From positions 14,184,001 to 14,248,000 of the forward strand of contig JAMPIT010000059.1 in the NCBI GenBank assembly GCA_026261815.1: a stretch of DNA of 64,000 nt, in the 5' to 3' direction. The stretch comes from Monarcha castaneiventris obscurior. Its lineage: Eukaryota; Chordata; Aves; Passeriformes; Monarchidae. The position numbers were made by a program, and so were the translations under genes. Of the stretch, positions 38,766-52,030 are shown piece after piece. Within the stretch, counting starts at the first letter, position 1, and the number at the start of each line of letters is the position of its first letter. The notes below the pieces were generated by a model. It was not told the origin of the DNA, made no database searches, and saw nothing but the letters and a program-made list of their open reading frames with translations.

Positions 38766-38962
38766 TTTTCCACCAATTAAAGGGAGAACATGCATCTTTC
38801 CAGTCTGGCTTTCTTTTACTGATGAGACAATTAGGCATGTTCCACAAAGGATAGCTTGGCGTCTTGTCCATCTGTTGACTGGCAAATGTATTTTCCCTTT
38901 TCGAACATTGTACATTCCTGAGAGCTGAATCCGTTCGGAGCTGCCAGTGCTGTGGGGTTTTC
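38766..38962 (-). CDS. PHLPP1: PHLPP1 coding exon: N-terminal part of PH domain
   Basis: This 197-nt internal exon starts after the acceptor TTTCTATTTCAG and ends before the donor GTAAG. It begins with the last two bases of a glycine codon and ends in phase 0. It encodes 65 full codons beginning [15 protein letters not shown] and ending VLPLIGGK, covering the first strands of the PH domain. The motifs PVNRWTRR and [11 protein letters not shown] are typical of the PHLPP family, and the GKMHVLPL stretch favours PHLPP1. The exon is probably exon 2, because the large first exon should supply the preceding sequence ending in Gly; this is inference. A Met codon lies 24 nt upstream in frame, but it sits inside the acceptor tract and is not a likely start. 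The PH domain is known to influence membrane recruitment and substrate access. Confidence 0.97.
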
Positions 38963-41900
38963 CTGAAATAGAAACAAAAGCTTCCACTTAATCACAGAAA
39001 ATCTTTGCCTCTTTCACTCAAGTCATCCTGAGACTTGATCAGCAAATTTTCAAGCTACAAACTGCAGCATGACAAATGAAATGGAGCTTCAAAACCATGC
39101 AAGCAGGTAATTTAATATTAGTTTCAGTACAGTCTTGTTCCATAGGTAGAGGGATACGACAGGTTGGTATCATGAGGAGCAGGTCACATTAAATAATTTG
39201 CAGTAATCACAGACACACCAAATAATGGCATCAGCCTTCTGTATGGAACTTGGAAATCAAATGTTCATCCGCAACAATAAGTAATTGGTTACTGTTGAGT
39301 TCACATGGCCTGCGTGGTAACTGCAGAAGGGGGTGATGTACTGCATTCTGACCCATATCTTTGCATTCCCATGTCTCTTCTGGCTATCCTTCAGGTCACA
39401 GTTTGAATAGCTTCAGAAGCTGCCCAAAGAATCCACTTCCTACCTGCCGCAGCCCACACTGCTCAGCCCAAACCCCAGAGCAGAGGTAGCACGCTCAGCC
39501 ATTACGGTAGCAGGTGCAACCCAGATGAAACCCCTCAGAAACACTGCTTTAGTCTGAGTAGAGATTCAGAAAGAGTAAAGTTCTTTTGTCTGTATTATAA
39601 TGAATTCACTATTTATAGTAATTCAGATTATTAGCATAACTACCAATTAGACCAAATCTGTTAAATTACTTAAAAAGCCTCAGATTCTACTAATCTAGTC
39701 TTACTAATAAAGATTCTACTCTACAGAAAACATCATGAGCAGTGGCAACACAAAGACAAGCACCTCTCCTCTTCCAGGATATAAACAGGAGGCACAATTT
39801 ACTCATTCTAATCTGATTTATCTACACCAAGTTACCCTATCAAACCCTAAACAGTCCAGCCCAGATCTGAGTCATCCGAATATATCTAAGTCTTTTGCAA
39901 ACAGAGGCAAGAGCTAATCATGTTCAGGTTAAACCAGTTCAAATTTGTGTAAGAACACCAGTGTTGGTGAACTTTAGGAGAGAGCTTCCCTGGATAAACA
40001 AACCAAAGGATATGTTAATCCCAAATAGCTTCCCTGTCATGATAAAAGATAAATCACTAATTTTTCTGCACTAGTGTTTACCAAAATCCTTAAATACAAG
40101 GAATGAATAACTATTTAGGGTTCCAGAAAAACAGAGAATTGATTCTGTCTTCTAACACCAATATTTCAAAGCCATACCCACAAACTCCAGCGGTGACAAG
40201 TGCTGCACACTATTACTTCAACTTGCTATTATTCCTGCTTGCATGACAGCTCATTTGTCTCAATGAGTCTGCTCTTGCCTTCAAATTATCTATGGAATGA
40301 TAGAAGACACCTACAACATGCCCTACCCACTGCCATTCTCTCACCCCAGCCTAGCCCGCAACAGCTCTTGTCCTTATCTTTAAAAGCAGCCTTTTTGAAT
40401 CCTTCCTGCCAATTTAATGAGCCAACACTTGGCAGAGTTCCCTCAAGACTTGCTCTGCTCTAATAAACACTAGCATTTAGGCAACCAATATCTGCCAGTT
40501 TGGATCTGCAGGAACATCACTGCTGCTTGAAGCTGAAACACTGAAACTTTAATGCCCACAAGGTATCGGCATCAAATTCAAAAATAGGTTCTCCAAGAAA
40601 ACAATAGTTACACTGCCAAGCAAATTCATATCCAACCACAGAAGCTGTGGATTAACTCTTTGCCCAATAGAATAGCGGGAAATGGGACATCCATTCCATG
40701 CAAAGCCACTAGACAACTGATACAGAATACAAGTGAGTAAATCAGAGCAACTCAGCCTTAACAAACACAAAAGCTGAATCGAACATTACATTTGGAGCAT
40801 GAAACATTAGGTTCTTAAAGTAACTGAGAATTTACCTAGGTTGTGCAGAATGATGGGCTTCATGCCACAGAGCACCGATTAAAGAATTAACCACACACAC
40901 ACACAAACAACCAAATCTCTGTAATGGAGTAAAAAGTGCCTGGTAAATACTAACAGCACAGTTGCATAAGGAATAGCTGCCAGGGACGTGAGCAGTTTCA
41001 CTTCAAAAACTATGTTTTATGATCACCTTCCCAGGTCTTTTTTCCGACTGTGTGCTCTCTAACTTCACAGGAAAAGCAGAACCCACTGCTGACAGAAAAC
41101 CCTTAAGTCTGCAAGGCATAACCTCAACCTCTTGGGAAGAGAAGCTCATTTAGCATTTCAGCATAATCAAATGCAACTTTCAGGAACATTCAGGAACAAA
41201 GGGCATAATTTGCACTTAATATGGGCAGACCTGTGCCCTGGAAAACACCAAACCTCAGAAATTTTTCAGCAACATGGTGGATAGCAAAGAGTACGAGCTC
41301 TGGCTACAGTGCTGCAGCCAAGAGGCTTGGTAGGAAACACAACAGCATTCTGAAACAATCAAGTAGGAGCATTATCCTGCCTAATCCAGTGGTAAAAAGA
41401 CTACCACACTGGGTACTCACACTTCACAAAGGGTACTGAAAAGTTAGTCTTGGAAAACTTACAGTGGAAAATAAATTCAGATGCCTCAGAAATCTGCTTT
41501 CTAGGACCAGACTCTCTTGGACTAGCTACATGATGTTAGGCACAGCTGGACCTCTAAAACTACTCAGAAGTCTCTAAAACATAGCTCTTAAAATTTCATG
41601 CAAATTCAGAGTTTGTGAGTCACAAGATACAGAAACAGTTACTATCATCAGTAAAGGTTTACTAGAAAAGCCAGAAGAGACCTATCGCTAGAAGTATTCC
41701 TGCTAGATATGAACTGTATTTTCTCTCAAATTTCGTATTTGACTGGAAAATTACTGAAATAAGAACCTCCGGTTACTCTTAAAAATACATTAAAAAAAAA
41801 ATTAAATAACCCCTTTAAACTCAAAGGAACCCTTCAAAGGATTTAAGGTGCTTTTTCCCATCAAGTACTATCCTTTACTAAGTGAAAGCCAGAAGGTTCT

Positions 41901-41999
41901 TGGTGAGAACATACAGAAATAAACACTGGACCTCTTTCATTAAAGCAAATGGTTTCTCTCTTCCTATTCTTGCCTACTTCACTACATAACCAACCATCT

Positions 42000-42058
42000 G
42001 GTTGGACCAGATGATCTTTCAAGGTTCCTTCCAACCTGGGCTCTTCCATGATTCTGTA
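42000..42058 (+). mobile_element. CR1 3'-end fragment (about 60 bp)
   Basis: The text 'ggttggaccagatgatcttt' followed by 'ccttccaacctgggctcttc' and 'catgattctg' is the classic CR1 3' terminus. The element is severely 5'-truncated and lies on the plus strand. Confidence 0.85.
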
Positions 42059-44030
42059 ACTTGAAAAGCTCATGTTTAATATTGGATCACATGTTGTTGC
42101 CTGAAATGCAATCTGCTCACATATTCAATTTTCTTCTTGCTTAAGGATTGTAATCATTGATATTTGATAGAATAACACTGTGATAGTATTATCATGCAAG
42201 TGGGGGGAAAAAAAAAGAGTCAAAAGCCACTGGCTTATTTTGATTTTAAGCAGAGGTTAATCAAGGACATACCAAGTAGCTGTGGAACTAAATTCCTAAA
42301 TCTGCCCAAGTATTTTTTGCAGGTAACTGTGAGCAAAAGCTGTTTGAAAAGTAGCAGCCTTGCTGACTGAAAAATAAGCTTGGACAGACTGCAGCTTTAA
42401 AGAGCTCAGGTATTAGCTGCCAAGAGAGCATAAAAGCAGGAAAAGTTCAAATGACAGTGAGTTCTGCCACAGCAGAAGTGGGATGGGGTTTGGAAAGAGT
42501 GTGAAGCGATCTAAGGCTGGCTGTTCCTCACTTCAGGGACGAGAGCAGCAGGTGGCAGAGTCTCCTACAAGAGGGCTCATCCCTGACAGGCTTGGGAGTG
42601 GAGGACAAGGGAAAGGCTCAGAACTGCACCTGCCTTTTCTATGACCTGGAAAATAATCAACTCAGAAGGCAAATGACTGGTTTTCTTCCAAGTGTACAGA
42701 AAGATGGGGAGCAATGTGGACTACACCAGAATGCCTTTAGGCTACAAATCAAACACCACAAATTATAGCATAACTACAGCATCACTACCAAAAATCTGTT
42801 GGTTTTGAGGTACCCTGCCAGTGCTAGTGGAAGCACTGTTTCCAGTAAAAGCATCAGCAGTTCTGAAATTATGCTCCTCAATCTGCCTCACAGACCTCCT
42901 ATTCAAGATTTAGAAGGCTGCATGAGATTCAGATACAGATTTTTCTTCAGTTTTAACTAACCCTGAAGGGAGCAAATGAGTTTTCACAGGGGCCGGTGAT
43001 AATACCAAAGCCAACACTCGTGCAGATAAAATGGTAATGATGATCCTTTGTGACTTGAAACACAAATGTGAATCCTGCCAAAAACTTTAAATATAATTAT
43101 TGTTGCACTGATCAGAGTGAAGGCAAATATGCCAGAACATCCAGAAGAGTCACATACCAGAAAATGTTTTTCAAATGCTAAGCCCAACCAAGCAGTTTGA
43201 GTATTTTAGCAAGGAACCATAAAAAGATTATTTTTCATTCCTGTCAGGTCTCCAAGACTACAGCAACTCCTAAGCACCCCCACAACAGGACTTTTGTTCT
43301 GTGCAAGGCATTAGAAGAGATGCCTCAAGGAATTATGAGCAGACCACTCATTTGGTTATCTTGATATTCATAGCTGAATTCCTCTCAGTTTTAACTTGTC
43401 CCAAGTCCTGGAGGGAAACTAGCGGTATTCACAACAAGGACGAAGAAAAGCAAGGAATTTGATTGAAACAGCAGGAGTGTCATTGGAACCACAGAACCTA
43501 CCCTGCTTCATAGGAAGCAGGATGGGACAGGAGTGATCTTTCCACGATGTTAAAGAACTAATATCTCACCATGAGCAGCCTGAGGAAGCTCCAGATCCAC
43601 AACATACTGACATCCTGCCTGGTGCCGAGACTTCAAACCTTATTAAATAAATACCCACAGCCACTTGCTTTGGATTCTGGAGTAAAGCTTTTTATCCCAG
43701 TGATGGAAGGCATATGGAATACATTACCATCAGAAGTTATAAAATACCAGCTCATTATGGGACACAGAAGTACTTGGGGAGGAAAAAAACCCTCTCTTCA
43801 GCTATACGGCTGATTAAGTTGCAAGTACTTAGTATTCCCCCCTGTTTGAAAAGTACAGCCAATAAAGTCTGCCTCTAAAGAGCAACTTAAGACATTACCA
43901 AAATAAGAGCAGGGAAAAGTGTTGACATAAGAAACACGTTCACTTCTGTGCAGCAGGTCTTATTTTTATTACTAATATTGGTTTGATGGAATGAAAACTA
44001 AAAATTCCTCATGACCTGCATGGTGCAGGC

Positions 44031-44072
44031 CGCCCGGCCAGCTGCAGAGACTGCCCGCCCTGAGCCGTCTCG
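44031..44072. promoter_or_regulatory. CpG-dense patch in intron, possible regulatory element
   Basis: Five CpGs fall within 42 bases (44031, 44035, 44056, 44066, 44071) in a window where CpG is otherwise rare. The patch is GC-rich and embedded in AT-rich sequence. Retained CpGs can mark an unmethylated regulatory site, but a chance cluster or old inserted sequence is equally possible. Confidence 0.3.
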
Positions 44073-47000
44073 GGTATTTACCAGTGGTAAGAGAGGCTTA
44101 AGTTATTATTCAATACGAATAGTGTTGAAGTTTGAGACTTTTCAGAAGTGACTGCATTAACTCCGAGTGCCTAATTTAGGGATGTACTTTTCCTGCTACA
44201 GCTGGGCAGCTACAGAGGTCATCATCCTCATCTGCACATTGTTGGGCCCCTGGCACAAGGCCAGCATTGCATCAGCCCGACCACATCAGCTGTTCCTCGC
44301 AAGCTGTCCCTGAGCCCTTTCAGACCAAACAGGCTGCTTTAATTTCTTTCTTCTCTTTTTGACTGAGAGGCCTTAGGGATAGCTCACGGTGAGTAGTTCA
44401 GCACGGAGAGCAGAGGAATGGCACATAAGGGCCAGAGCCGTGACACACTGGCTACTGCTGGAGGGAATGTGTAACCAAACCCACCCACGGCTTTCAGCAA
44501 GTCATTTCAGAAACAAGATATTTCACACGCTAATATTCTCTGAATATCAATTCTTGTGCTCATTGGAGAAAAAGAACATCCAAAAACCACCATGCAGTTT
44601 TGAAGATTTTGGTCTGAATCCACTTGGGAAAGCTGGGCTACTTCCTAGCTGGACAGAGGAAGCCAGCAGGGTGGGTGGTGGCCCCTGAGGTCACACCTGG
44701 AGCACCATCCCCCACCACCCTGCTGAATCAAAATCAGGAACGCCTCATCCCACCTTGCCAGCAACCTGCAAATCCAAGCTCAGCACTGGTCCTGCCTAAA
44801 TATAAGTGCAAAGAGGCCTCAATTAGCTCGGAATACTGAAAGCCCTTGAGCGTCTTTGCCCACCTTTTGAGAAACTATGCCACAGTTGCTGTTGCTGAAA
44901 CCTTACAGCCAGATCATTCTGCAGATTTCTGCTTTTGCTCAAGACCTTTCATTAAATACAGATGAAGCTACTGCCTGCAATGTTTTTGAAGCTTCTCAGT
45001 CATGTAAGGCTGCTTCCCCTTTCATTCTTGTCAAACTAAGGATAGCAGTGATGACTTCAGGCAAGCCCCAGTGCAATGAAATGTACAAAAATAAACCAGT
45101 GAGTTAGATTAAAAAAAAAAAAAAAGGTGGAAAAGGAAGCAAAAATAATACAAGTGAAACCTCAAACTATTGTACTGCTCTCTCTTTTTATTTGAAACTT
45201 ACAGAGAAAACCTACATACAGATACATGCTTATTAGAAGTATTTTTTCTTGTCCACACTGTCATAATTTAGGAACAAAGGCACAGAATTAAGAGGTTTTA
45301 TATATAACTAAGACCAAGGATTCACCTCACAGTCTCTACCAGCAGGCTGCTTTTGCAAAGGTAACAGACCAAGAATATATATCAAAGTTTCACCTGGTAA
45401 ATCATTCCAAAATCAGCAATTGAATTTTTGCACTCAAATCTACTTAGACTCTTGATGATTCCTGCAGGATTTAACACAGGGCTGCAGACTGATTCTGTAC
45501 TGCTCTGTCAAAGAGGGACTTGGTCACCATTATGCTGTTCTTAAGGGCATGTAACTATCAGCATAGTTATATAGCCTACTCATTCTACTCCTCATTTTGC
45601 TGCACTCTGTATTATATGGTGCTGGGGGAAGCTCTGAAGTAGTTAAGTTTCCTTTAGGAATTAGCAGTTCAAGCTCTACTACTTGAAGGCTGTTACCTTT
45701 TCACCTGAGAAAGAAAAGCAGACCCCAAATGATGGATTTTACTGAACTGTATTAAACTCACCTTTTTCTTCAAAGAAACATTCACTGTGAGACAAAACTG
45801 GCAGAGTAGAACACAGACAAGCCTTTAGTCTTTGTGAAACATGTTCCTCCTACTTTACAGGAAGATCACCCCTAAAAGCAGGCATTACCACTACATGATG
45901 TGATACAATAAAACATAGTTAATAGTTTTATAGCCACAATCCTGCCTTCCACTTCAGAGTAAATCCTCACTGGAGGAAAGATTTGTATGTATTTTGTAAT
46001 TCAGAAAATATTCCTCTTTCCCCACTGAGACAGAGTTCAGTCTCTGTTCACTTGATCATTCCCTTTATCTTGTTCTCAACCAGACTCACCACCTTGACAT
46101 AGGAGCCCTAAAACCATGGTATCAACACTTCAAAGGGTATCACAGGCAAAATGTAACAAAAAATTCCTTCTCTGAAAAGCTTTTCTATCATGCGTCATGT
46201 ATAGCCGTGGAAGATGGCTGTAATACCTCTAATGACAAAAACTAAGTAGCAAAGTATGTAAGTATATATAAGTGAAAGCTTCTGAAGAAAAACCTAACAG
46301 TGATTCAGGATAATTCACTGAAGAGTTGCTGTTAACCAGCACAACTCCTACACTAGGACGACCTAATAAGGGCAACAGGCTAAACCAGGATATGTAGCAG
46401 TGGACAGGACACTGCTTGCATTTAAAAGCAAGCAAGCACAGTGGAAATTCATCTGGATTACTATGTGGAGACAGCAAACCCAAACCCTTGGAATGCAATT
46501 GTTCTGATTGTAGCAAGTGAACTCCAGATCTAGCTGCTCCAATGTGTTTTGACATATTTTAAAGTTCAGTTTGTACAAGCAAAGACAGACTCACCCCCAA
46601 CAAACTGAAAACCCACCTGTTCTTAAACTCTTCACCCCATCTACCCCTACAGACTGCTCCTGCAGCTGAAACACGGGTCCTTCACATTCAAACTCTCAGA
46701 CCTATGCATTCCCATTCACTTCACTTGTCTGCAGGAAATCCAAGCAAGTTACATGCAGTCAGGGTTGTTTATCTTAGCAAAATAAAGGCACACTTGATGT
46801 CTGAGCTTCTGCTAGCACTAAAAATACAACGGGGTGCAGGCTGAACTCTGTCCTGTGTTCAAATAATTCATTTTGAAGAAAGCTCATAAAAGGGAGAGAG
46901 TCACCTGCTTTCCAGTAGCAAAACTCAATACCAACTCCTTTGGGAAAGAACCATATGTCACCTCTCCAAGGAGAAATAACTGAAATATCCTAAAAATGTA

Positions 47001-50000
47001 CCATCAAGAAAAAAATGTCATCTTCCTCCTGTGCTTTAACAAAGTTGCAAAAAGCTGCAATATTGGTCTAGAGGCTTCCAGGAAGTATTATCTATAACAA
47101 CTTTCCCATCTTGAACTTAGGATTCATTTAAGGAAGCTACTGACAAAGTTCTTCAGTGACATCATCTACCAAGTATTTTTCCTCAAAGTAAATTTAAAAC
47201 AGATTTAGTCTTACATTGGGAAGACTTGTGCTAAAATCTGGTCAAATTCCCTACATGTATTTCTTTAAAAGAATACTTTAGCAATACATTTCAAGTCACC
47301 CCTTATCAAGATCGCCTCAAAAAACTCCACTTTCTCAATAGATTTACAGTTTTATGCACTGATATTAAAGAGGTGAAAATGTAATAGATGGGGCCAAAAA
47401 AAATAAGATTTACAAACCTGCCAGTACTTGCCATGACTTTTATGACAGCATGTACAGCTTCAGTAGGATGGGACCTAATGAATGCTCAACTGATCTTTCC
47501 CCTTTCTTCCCAATTCAACCCCTATAAGCACAGCTGAACAAAATGCTGGAAATGCACTTTATTTTTTTTGGTGAAGTCATGCAAAAATTGAATTCTACTT
47601 GTTATACTCCCAATGCACAATAAAGCCACAAGCACAGTAGAATCCCTGGCATCCCAAAGGATACTTATCCTGTCTAAAGCAATTGCTGTTTTGGCAAAAG
47701 CTCTGAGCTAACCAACTGTTTTAGGCAAAGCTTGAGTCTTGATGGAATTGAAGAGCAAAATTACACTGAAGTTAACAGCAGCTTTCAGGTTTTATCAGTG
47801 TTAAGATGTTCAACATGAGGCACAGCAATGTAAGCTCAAAATAACTACTTGAACGCACACTCCTCTGACAAGGAAGAATGACAGCCCCTGGCAGAAGTTC
47901 ATCTGTATGTCTTAGTACTACAACAGAAAGATATAAATCCATGCTCCTTACCAGCCAAAGTTGAGCAAATCCCCACATGCCCTTGCATGTACTTGCCTTG
48001 CCCCAAGAAGGGAAGATGTGGGTAGTCAAACATTTTAAAAAAGCTACAGAGAACACATGTGCGTGCTAGGTCAAGAACTGTTTCGTATGAATGTCATACA
48101 CAACACAAATGTCATCTTTCAATGTATTCTGGAATAAAATTCCATCAACTGCAAGATGATTAAGCTACTTGGTGTGTTAAATGTATTCAAGTTCCAAGTA
48201 CAGTGATTTTCTCCTTGCTCTTTTATCAGAAGAAACAAGTCAGGTATCCTACATATCTAAACGCCTGTAGTTAGATATCTAAGTCCTTGTTAAGGTAAAA
48301 CATTTTAAGTATGACACTTTCTACAACAGATCACTGCACCAGCATTGTTGTATAGATCAAAATCTAAATTCAAGTTTTATCATAGGACCCAGCTGATAAG
48401 CAGCTTATGTCAAAACAATTCTGTACAGTACTACAAGGCTATTACTAGCACATCTCAACTACATCTAGTTTAAAAAATCACAACTGTGATATGAAACAAT
48501 ATTGAAAAATGTGTAACTTGTCCAGTCAAGTCCCTCCAAAGTTCAGCCCTGCAAAAAGAAGGCCAGAATGCTGGATTTGCAATTGTCAACATCTACAATC
48601 AAAAGCCACAATACCTAATAAATAAAAAGAGAGGAACGAGTAGGTAAAGATTAAGTGACTGTTTTAAATTGCACAAAGACAGAAAAATACAAAAGCCAGA
48701 AGAAACAGCACAAGCAATTAGTCAGAGAATTACGTGCCATTTAAAATTCAGCTTCATTAACATGAAATTTCCAAGCTACTGCTCGAAGGAATTCTGGCTG
48801 ACCTTATAATCCAATCTTACTCCATCATATCAGCCAATGTGTTCACAACTTGCGAGGTAAGCTTAGTTCATACACTTCATGTCTATACCTTGGCTGCTTT
48901 TCCCATGTATTAGACATCAATGTTTGTACATGCATGTGATTTTATGTAGTATAATATATATGTAGTCATACAAACTTTTTTTTAAGGAGCTAGTCAGAGC
49001 AGTAACTTTTTTGGTCCTGACTTCAGTAAGTAGGCACAGAGTACATACTCAGCTGAAAGTGAGAGCTGCAACAAGCCACAAGGACTCTCTCAGTTGCCCC
49101 TGTCACCCTCTCCTACAACACTGTAGAGACCATTCCTAACACCACCCTTAACAACCCTTGTTTTTCACTTCTCTCTTATCAGCAACAGCAGCTTCAAAGA
49201 ATGACACAGAAGCCTGGATAATGAAAAAGGAGAGAAAGGATTTGCAGATAGCCTTGGAAAGCTTCACTACCTGGATTTCTGCCTGCTTACAGCCATCCAC
49301 CTTGTTTCCTTGCTAAAGAACACAGACCCTTTGATTCACTCTAACTCCACTTCAATCATTCAAGTGTTTTCTTTTTTTAAATTTACATGACAAAGGTTGG
49401 ATTATGCTGACATACATTAAACATGTGTGTCAGCAGTAAAACTCTGTACTTCAGACTGCATTCCTGAGGAAAAAAAAACAAGACAGGAGAAAGAAAGCTG
49501 ATTTTATAAAGTGAGAAGAAGGAAACAGCAGGGAGAGATATGCATCATGAAGAAACATGAAAGGGAACATTTTCCCAATGCTTTTCTACCCTTGGAAACA
49601 GGCAGCGAAGATTTATCACATGCCCACAGATATCAGGTTTGACACAGTTTCTTCTCTTTCCTACCTCAGAGACTAGAAGTAACTGGATAGCATATGGGAA
49701 TTGTCTAGGAGTGCACATCATACGGTTTTATTACAAAGGAGAGGAAAAAAACAGAAGAGATTGGCTTTTTCCATTCCCTTTTTAAATTAAATCAACTATC
49801 ACACATCTGAGTCATCTCCAAACCCATCAGTTTTCTGTCCAAAGCACTCCATGGGTCTGTGAAAGGACAATCACAAGTGCTAGCTCATAAGCCTGACTAC
49901 ACTCTAAAGTTTCTTCTTTGATGCTATACATCCCTATAAGAAAAATGCTGAAAATTTCCACACCCATAGCAAGAGGAGGAAAAAGTCTGTACAAAGGTCC

Positions 50001-51785
50001 AGCTTTACAAGTACACAGACTGATTTAGAGCTCCTGAAGCCGCAGGAAGTTATCTAGGAGAAATCAAAACAAGTTCAAAAATTTCAGCTTTGACAGGAAA
50101 GTGAGTGTGCTTAAAACAACCTCAGGAACTTGAATTCATCAGAGCACCGCTTTAACTCTGGTTCACGATAATTTTAGAAAGGGATCCATAAATACCCACC
50201 ATGAGTATTTTGTACAACACTAGGAGGATCAACTTGAAGCTGGGGCTACTTGTCGAAGTTTTCTCCTCTCCTTGGATATACCCAGAAGAGCCTGAAAAGC
50301 CCATCTACATATGAGAGGACCCCCATCCTGAAAGTCGAGCATCATCTCTGCTGGCATTTGAATCCAAGACCTCTCAATACCACAAGAAAAATCCAGCTGA
50401 ACAGTGTTCAGTGTAATACACAGCACAAGTAAGTCCATTTAAGTGTATTGATTGTGGTCAGACCATAATAGTATTTCATTTTTCTGCCCTAGAAATGAAT
50501 GCTTTCTCTACCATTGGAAAAAATATTGCGGCTATATAGAGACACAGTAGTTAAACTGTTTACTTTGAAAAAAGCTGAGCAACTAAAACTGTTCTACCCT
50601 CCATCCTTGTCCAATGCTAGCATCTAAAAACAAAAAGCCCCCAGTGAAACCAAAACCATTCCCCTCCAAAGCACATCCTTTGAAAGTTCAGCACATCTTA
50701 ATCTTATTAAAACTGTATTGAACCCTCCACCCTGTAATCAGGGGAAAAACCTAAAATATGCAAGATCTCATTTCAGCAGGCTCTCCATTTTGACCCACCC
50801 ACTCTCGCTGACCAATTGTCTTAAGTGCCTGGGTCCTTACAGAGGAAGGGATCACATTACATTTGTCTTTCTGAAAGCCATGTCACAGGTCACCTCCATG
50901 CAGAGGAATGCAAATGGCCAGGACTTTATTATCACATACCCTAATGGCAGAAAGCCTCTCCTGTGCTATCTCACCTGAACAGAGGGGAGGAACAAAAGAC
51001 GGTGGATCAAAATCCCCTCCTATGCCTCCCCTTTCCAGAGACCCAGTGCATGAGGGGACACGGCCATACATCCACAACACGGATCAGTATTAAAGCTCTT
51101 CTCTCTAAAACACACATGAAGCTTCACTGTCAGAAAAACCACAGGAAAAGTCTGTGATGCTCTCTCATTCACAAACATTCACAGGATTAAGTTTTAAAAG
51201 CATTTGGACAGATTTTGAAAAGAATCCTTCCCAAAATACTATCATTTTGATTCCTCTGCCCACTCACCCTCCTTTGAGGGAGAACTGAAGGTTCCTGAAG
51301 ACTTTTTCTTTTTTTTTGATACATTCTATTTATGTTCCAAGTATCTTCGTCTCCATCTCAGCAAGAAAGGAAGAGGTCAAGGATATATTATACTTGCAGC
51401 ACTTTATAATATCACAGGAACAAAAATTTGTTCAGTGAAATTTATTATTAGGAGCAACACAATTTTAATTACAAACTATTTACTTTGCAAATGGGAAGCA
51501 TGTTGGGTACAAAATGCCAAACACTGCCAACCTCTGAAAGAACATCATTTTATCATACTACAGATCAGTAGAACTCATATGTTTTGATTTTTTTTAAAGG
51601 GAAGTTTCATATACTGTATTGCTACATTAACAGATTTAATGACATACTCTAATTTCTAGGCATTTTAGCTAGTAGATGACTTCTAGACAGCCAGACAGAT
51701 CACATTCAGCTACAGAAGGACAACGAGATAAACCGAAACACAATAAAATTATTCATTATAACATTTTTAAAGAAAAATAATCAAA

Positions 51786-52030
51786 TCACAGAATCGCAGA
51801 ATATCCTGAGTTGGAAGGGACACATCAGGATCCTCGAGTCCAGCTCCTGGCCCTGTACAGGGCCATCCCTAAGAACCACACCATGTGCCTGAGAGCATTG
51901 TCCAAATGCTTCCTGTACTCTGTCAGGCTGGTGCTGTGATCACTGCCCTGGGGAGTTCCACTGCCCCAACCCCCAGGGAGAAGAGACTTTTCCCAGTATC
52001 CAACCCTGACCTGAGAGAAGGCTTTCCCTG
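51786..52030 (-). mobile_element. CR1 LINE fragment
   Basis: The plus strand begins 'tcacagaatcgcagaatatc' and continues 'gagttggaagggacacatca', 'tgcctgagagcattgtccaa' and 'ctctgtcaggctggtgctgt', which is the reverse complement of a CR1 3' end. The element is therefore on the minus strand. Similarity becomes doubtful after about 52.03 kb. Open frames on both strands here (up to 189 codons on the minus strand) are by-products of this repeat and its flank. Confidence 0.9.

Noticed and set aside
237..38962. Assignment to the paralogue PHLPP2
   Set aside because: The sequences at the PH end, the first LRRs ([12 protein letters not shown]) and LLAGHN agree with PHLPP1. PHLPP2 differs at these places as I recall it.
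237..38962. Processed pseudogene of PHLPP1
   Set aside because: Exons are separated by real introns with splice signals, and the joined frame is intact.
38691..38987. 98-codon ORF with its own Met as an alternative PHLPP1 start
   Set aside because: The Met lies within the upstream intron just before the polypyrimidine tract and acceptor. The family sequence begins exactly at the splice site.
40892..40906. (CA)n microsatellite
   Set aside because: Only about seven units, too short to be notable.
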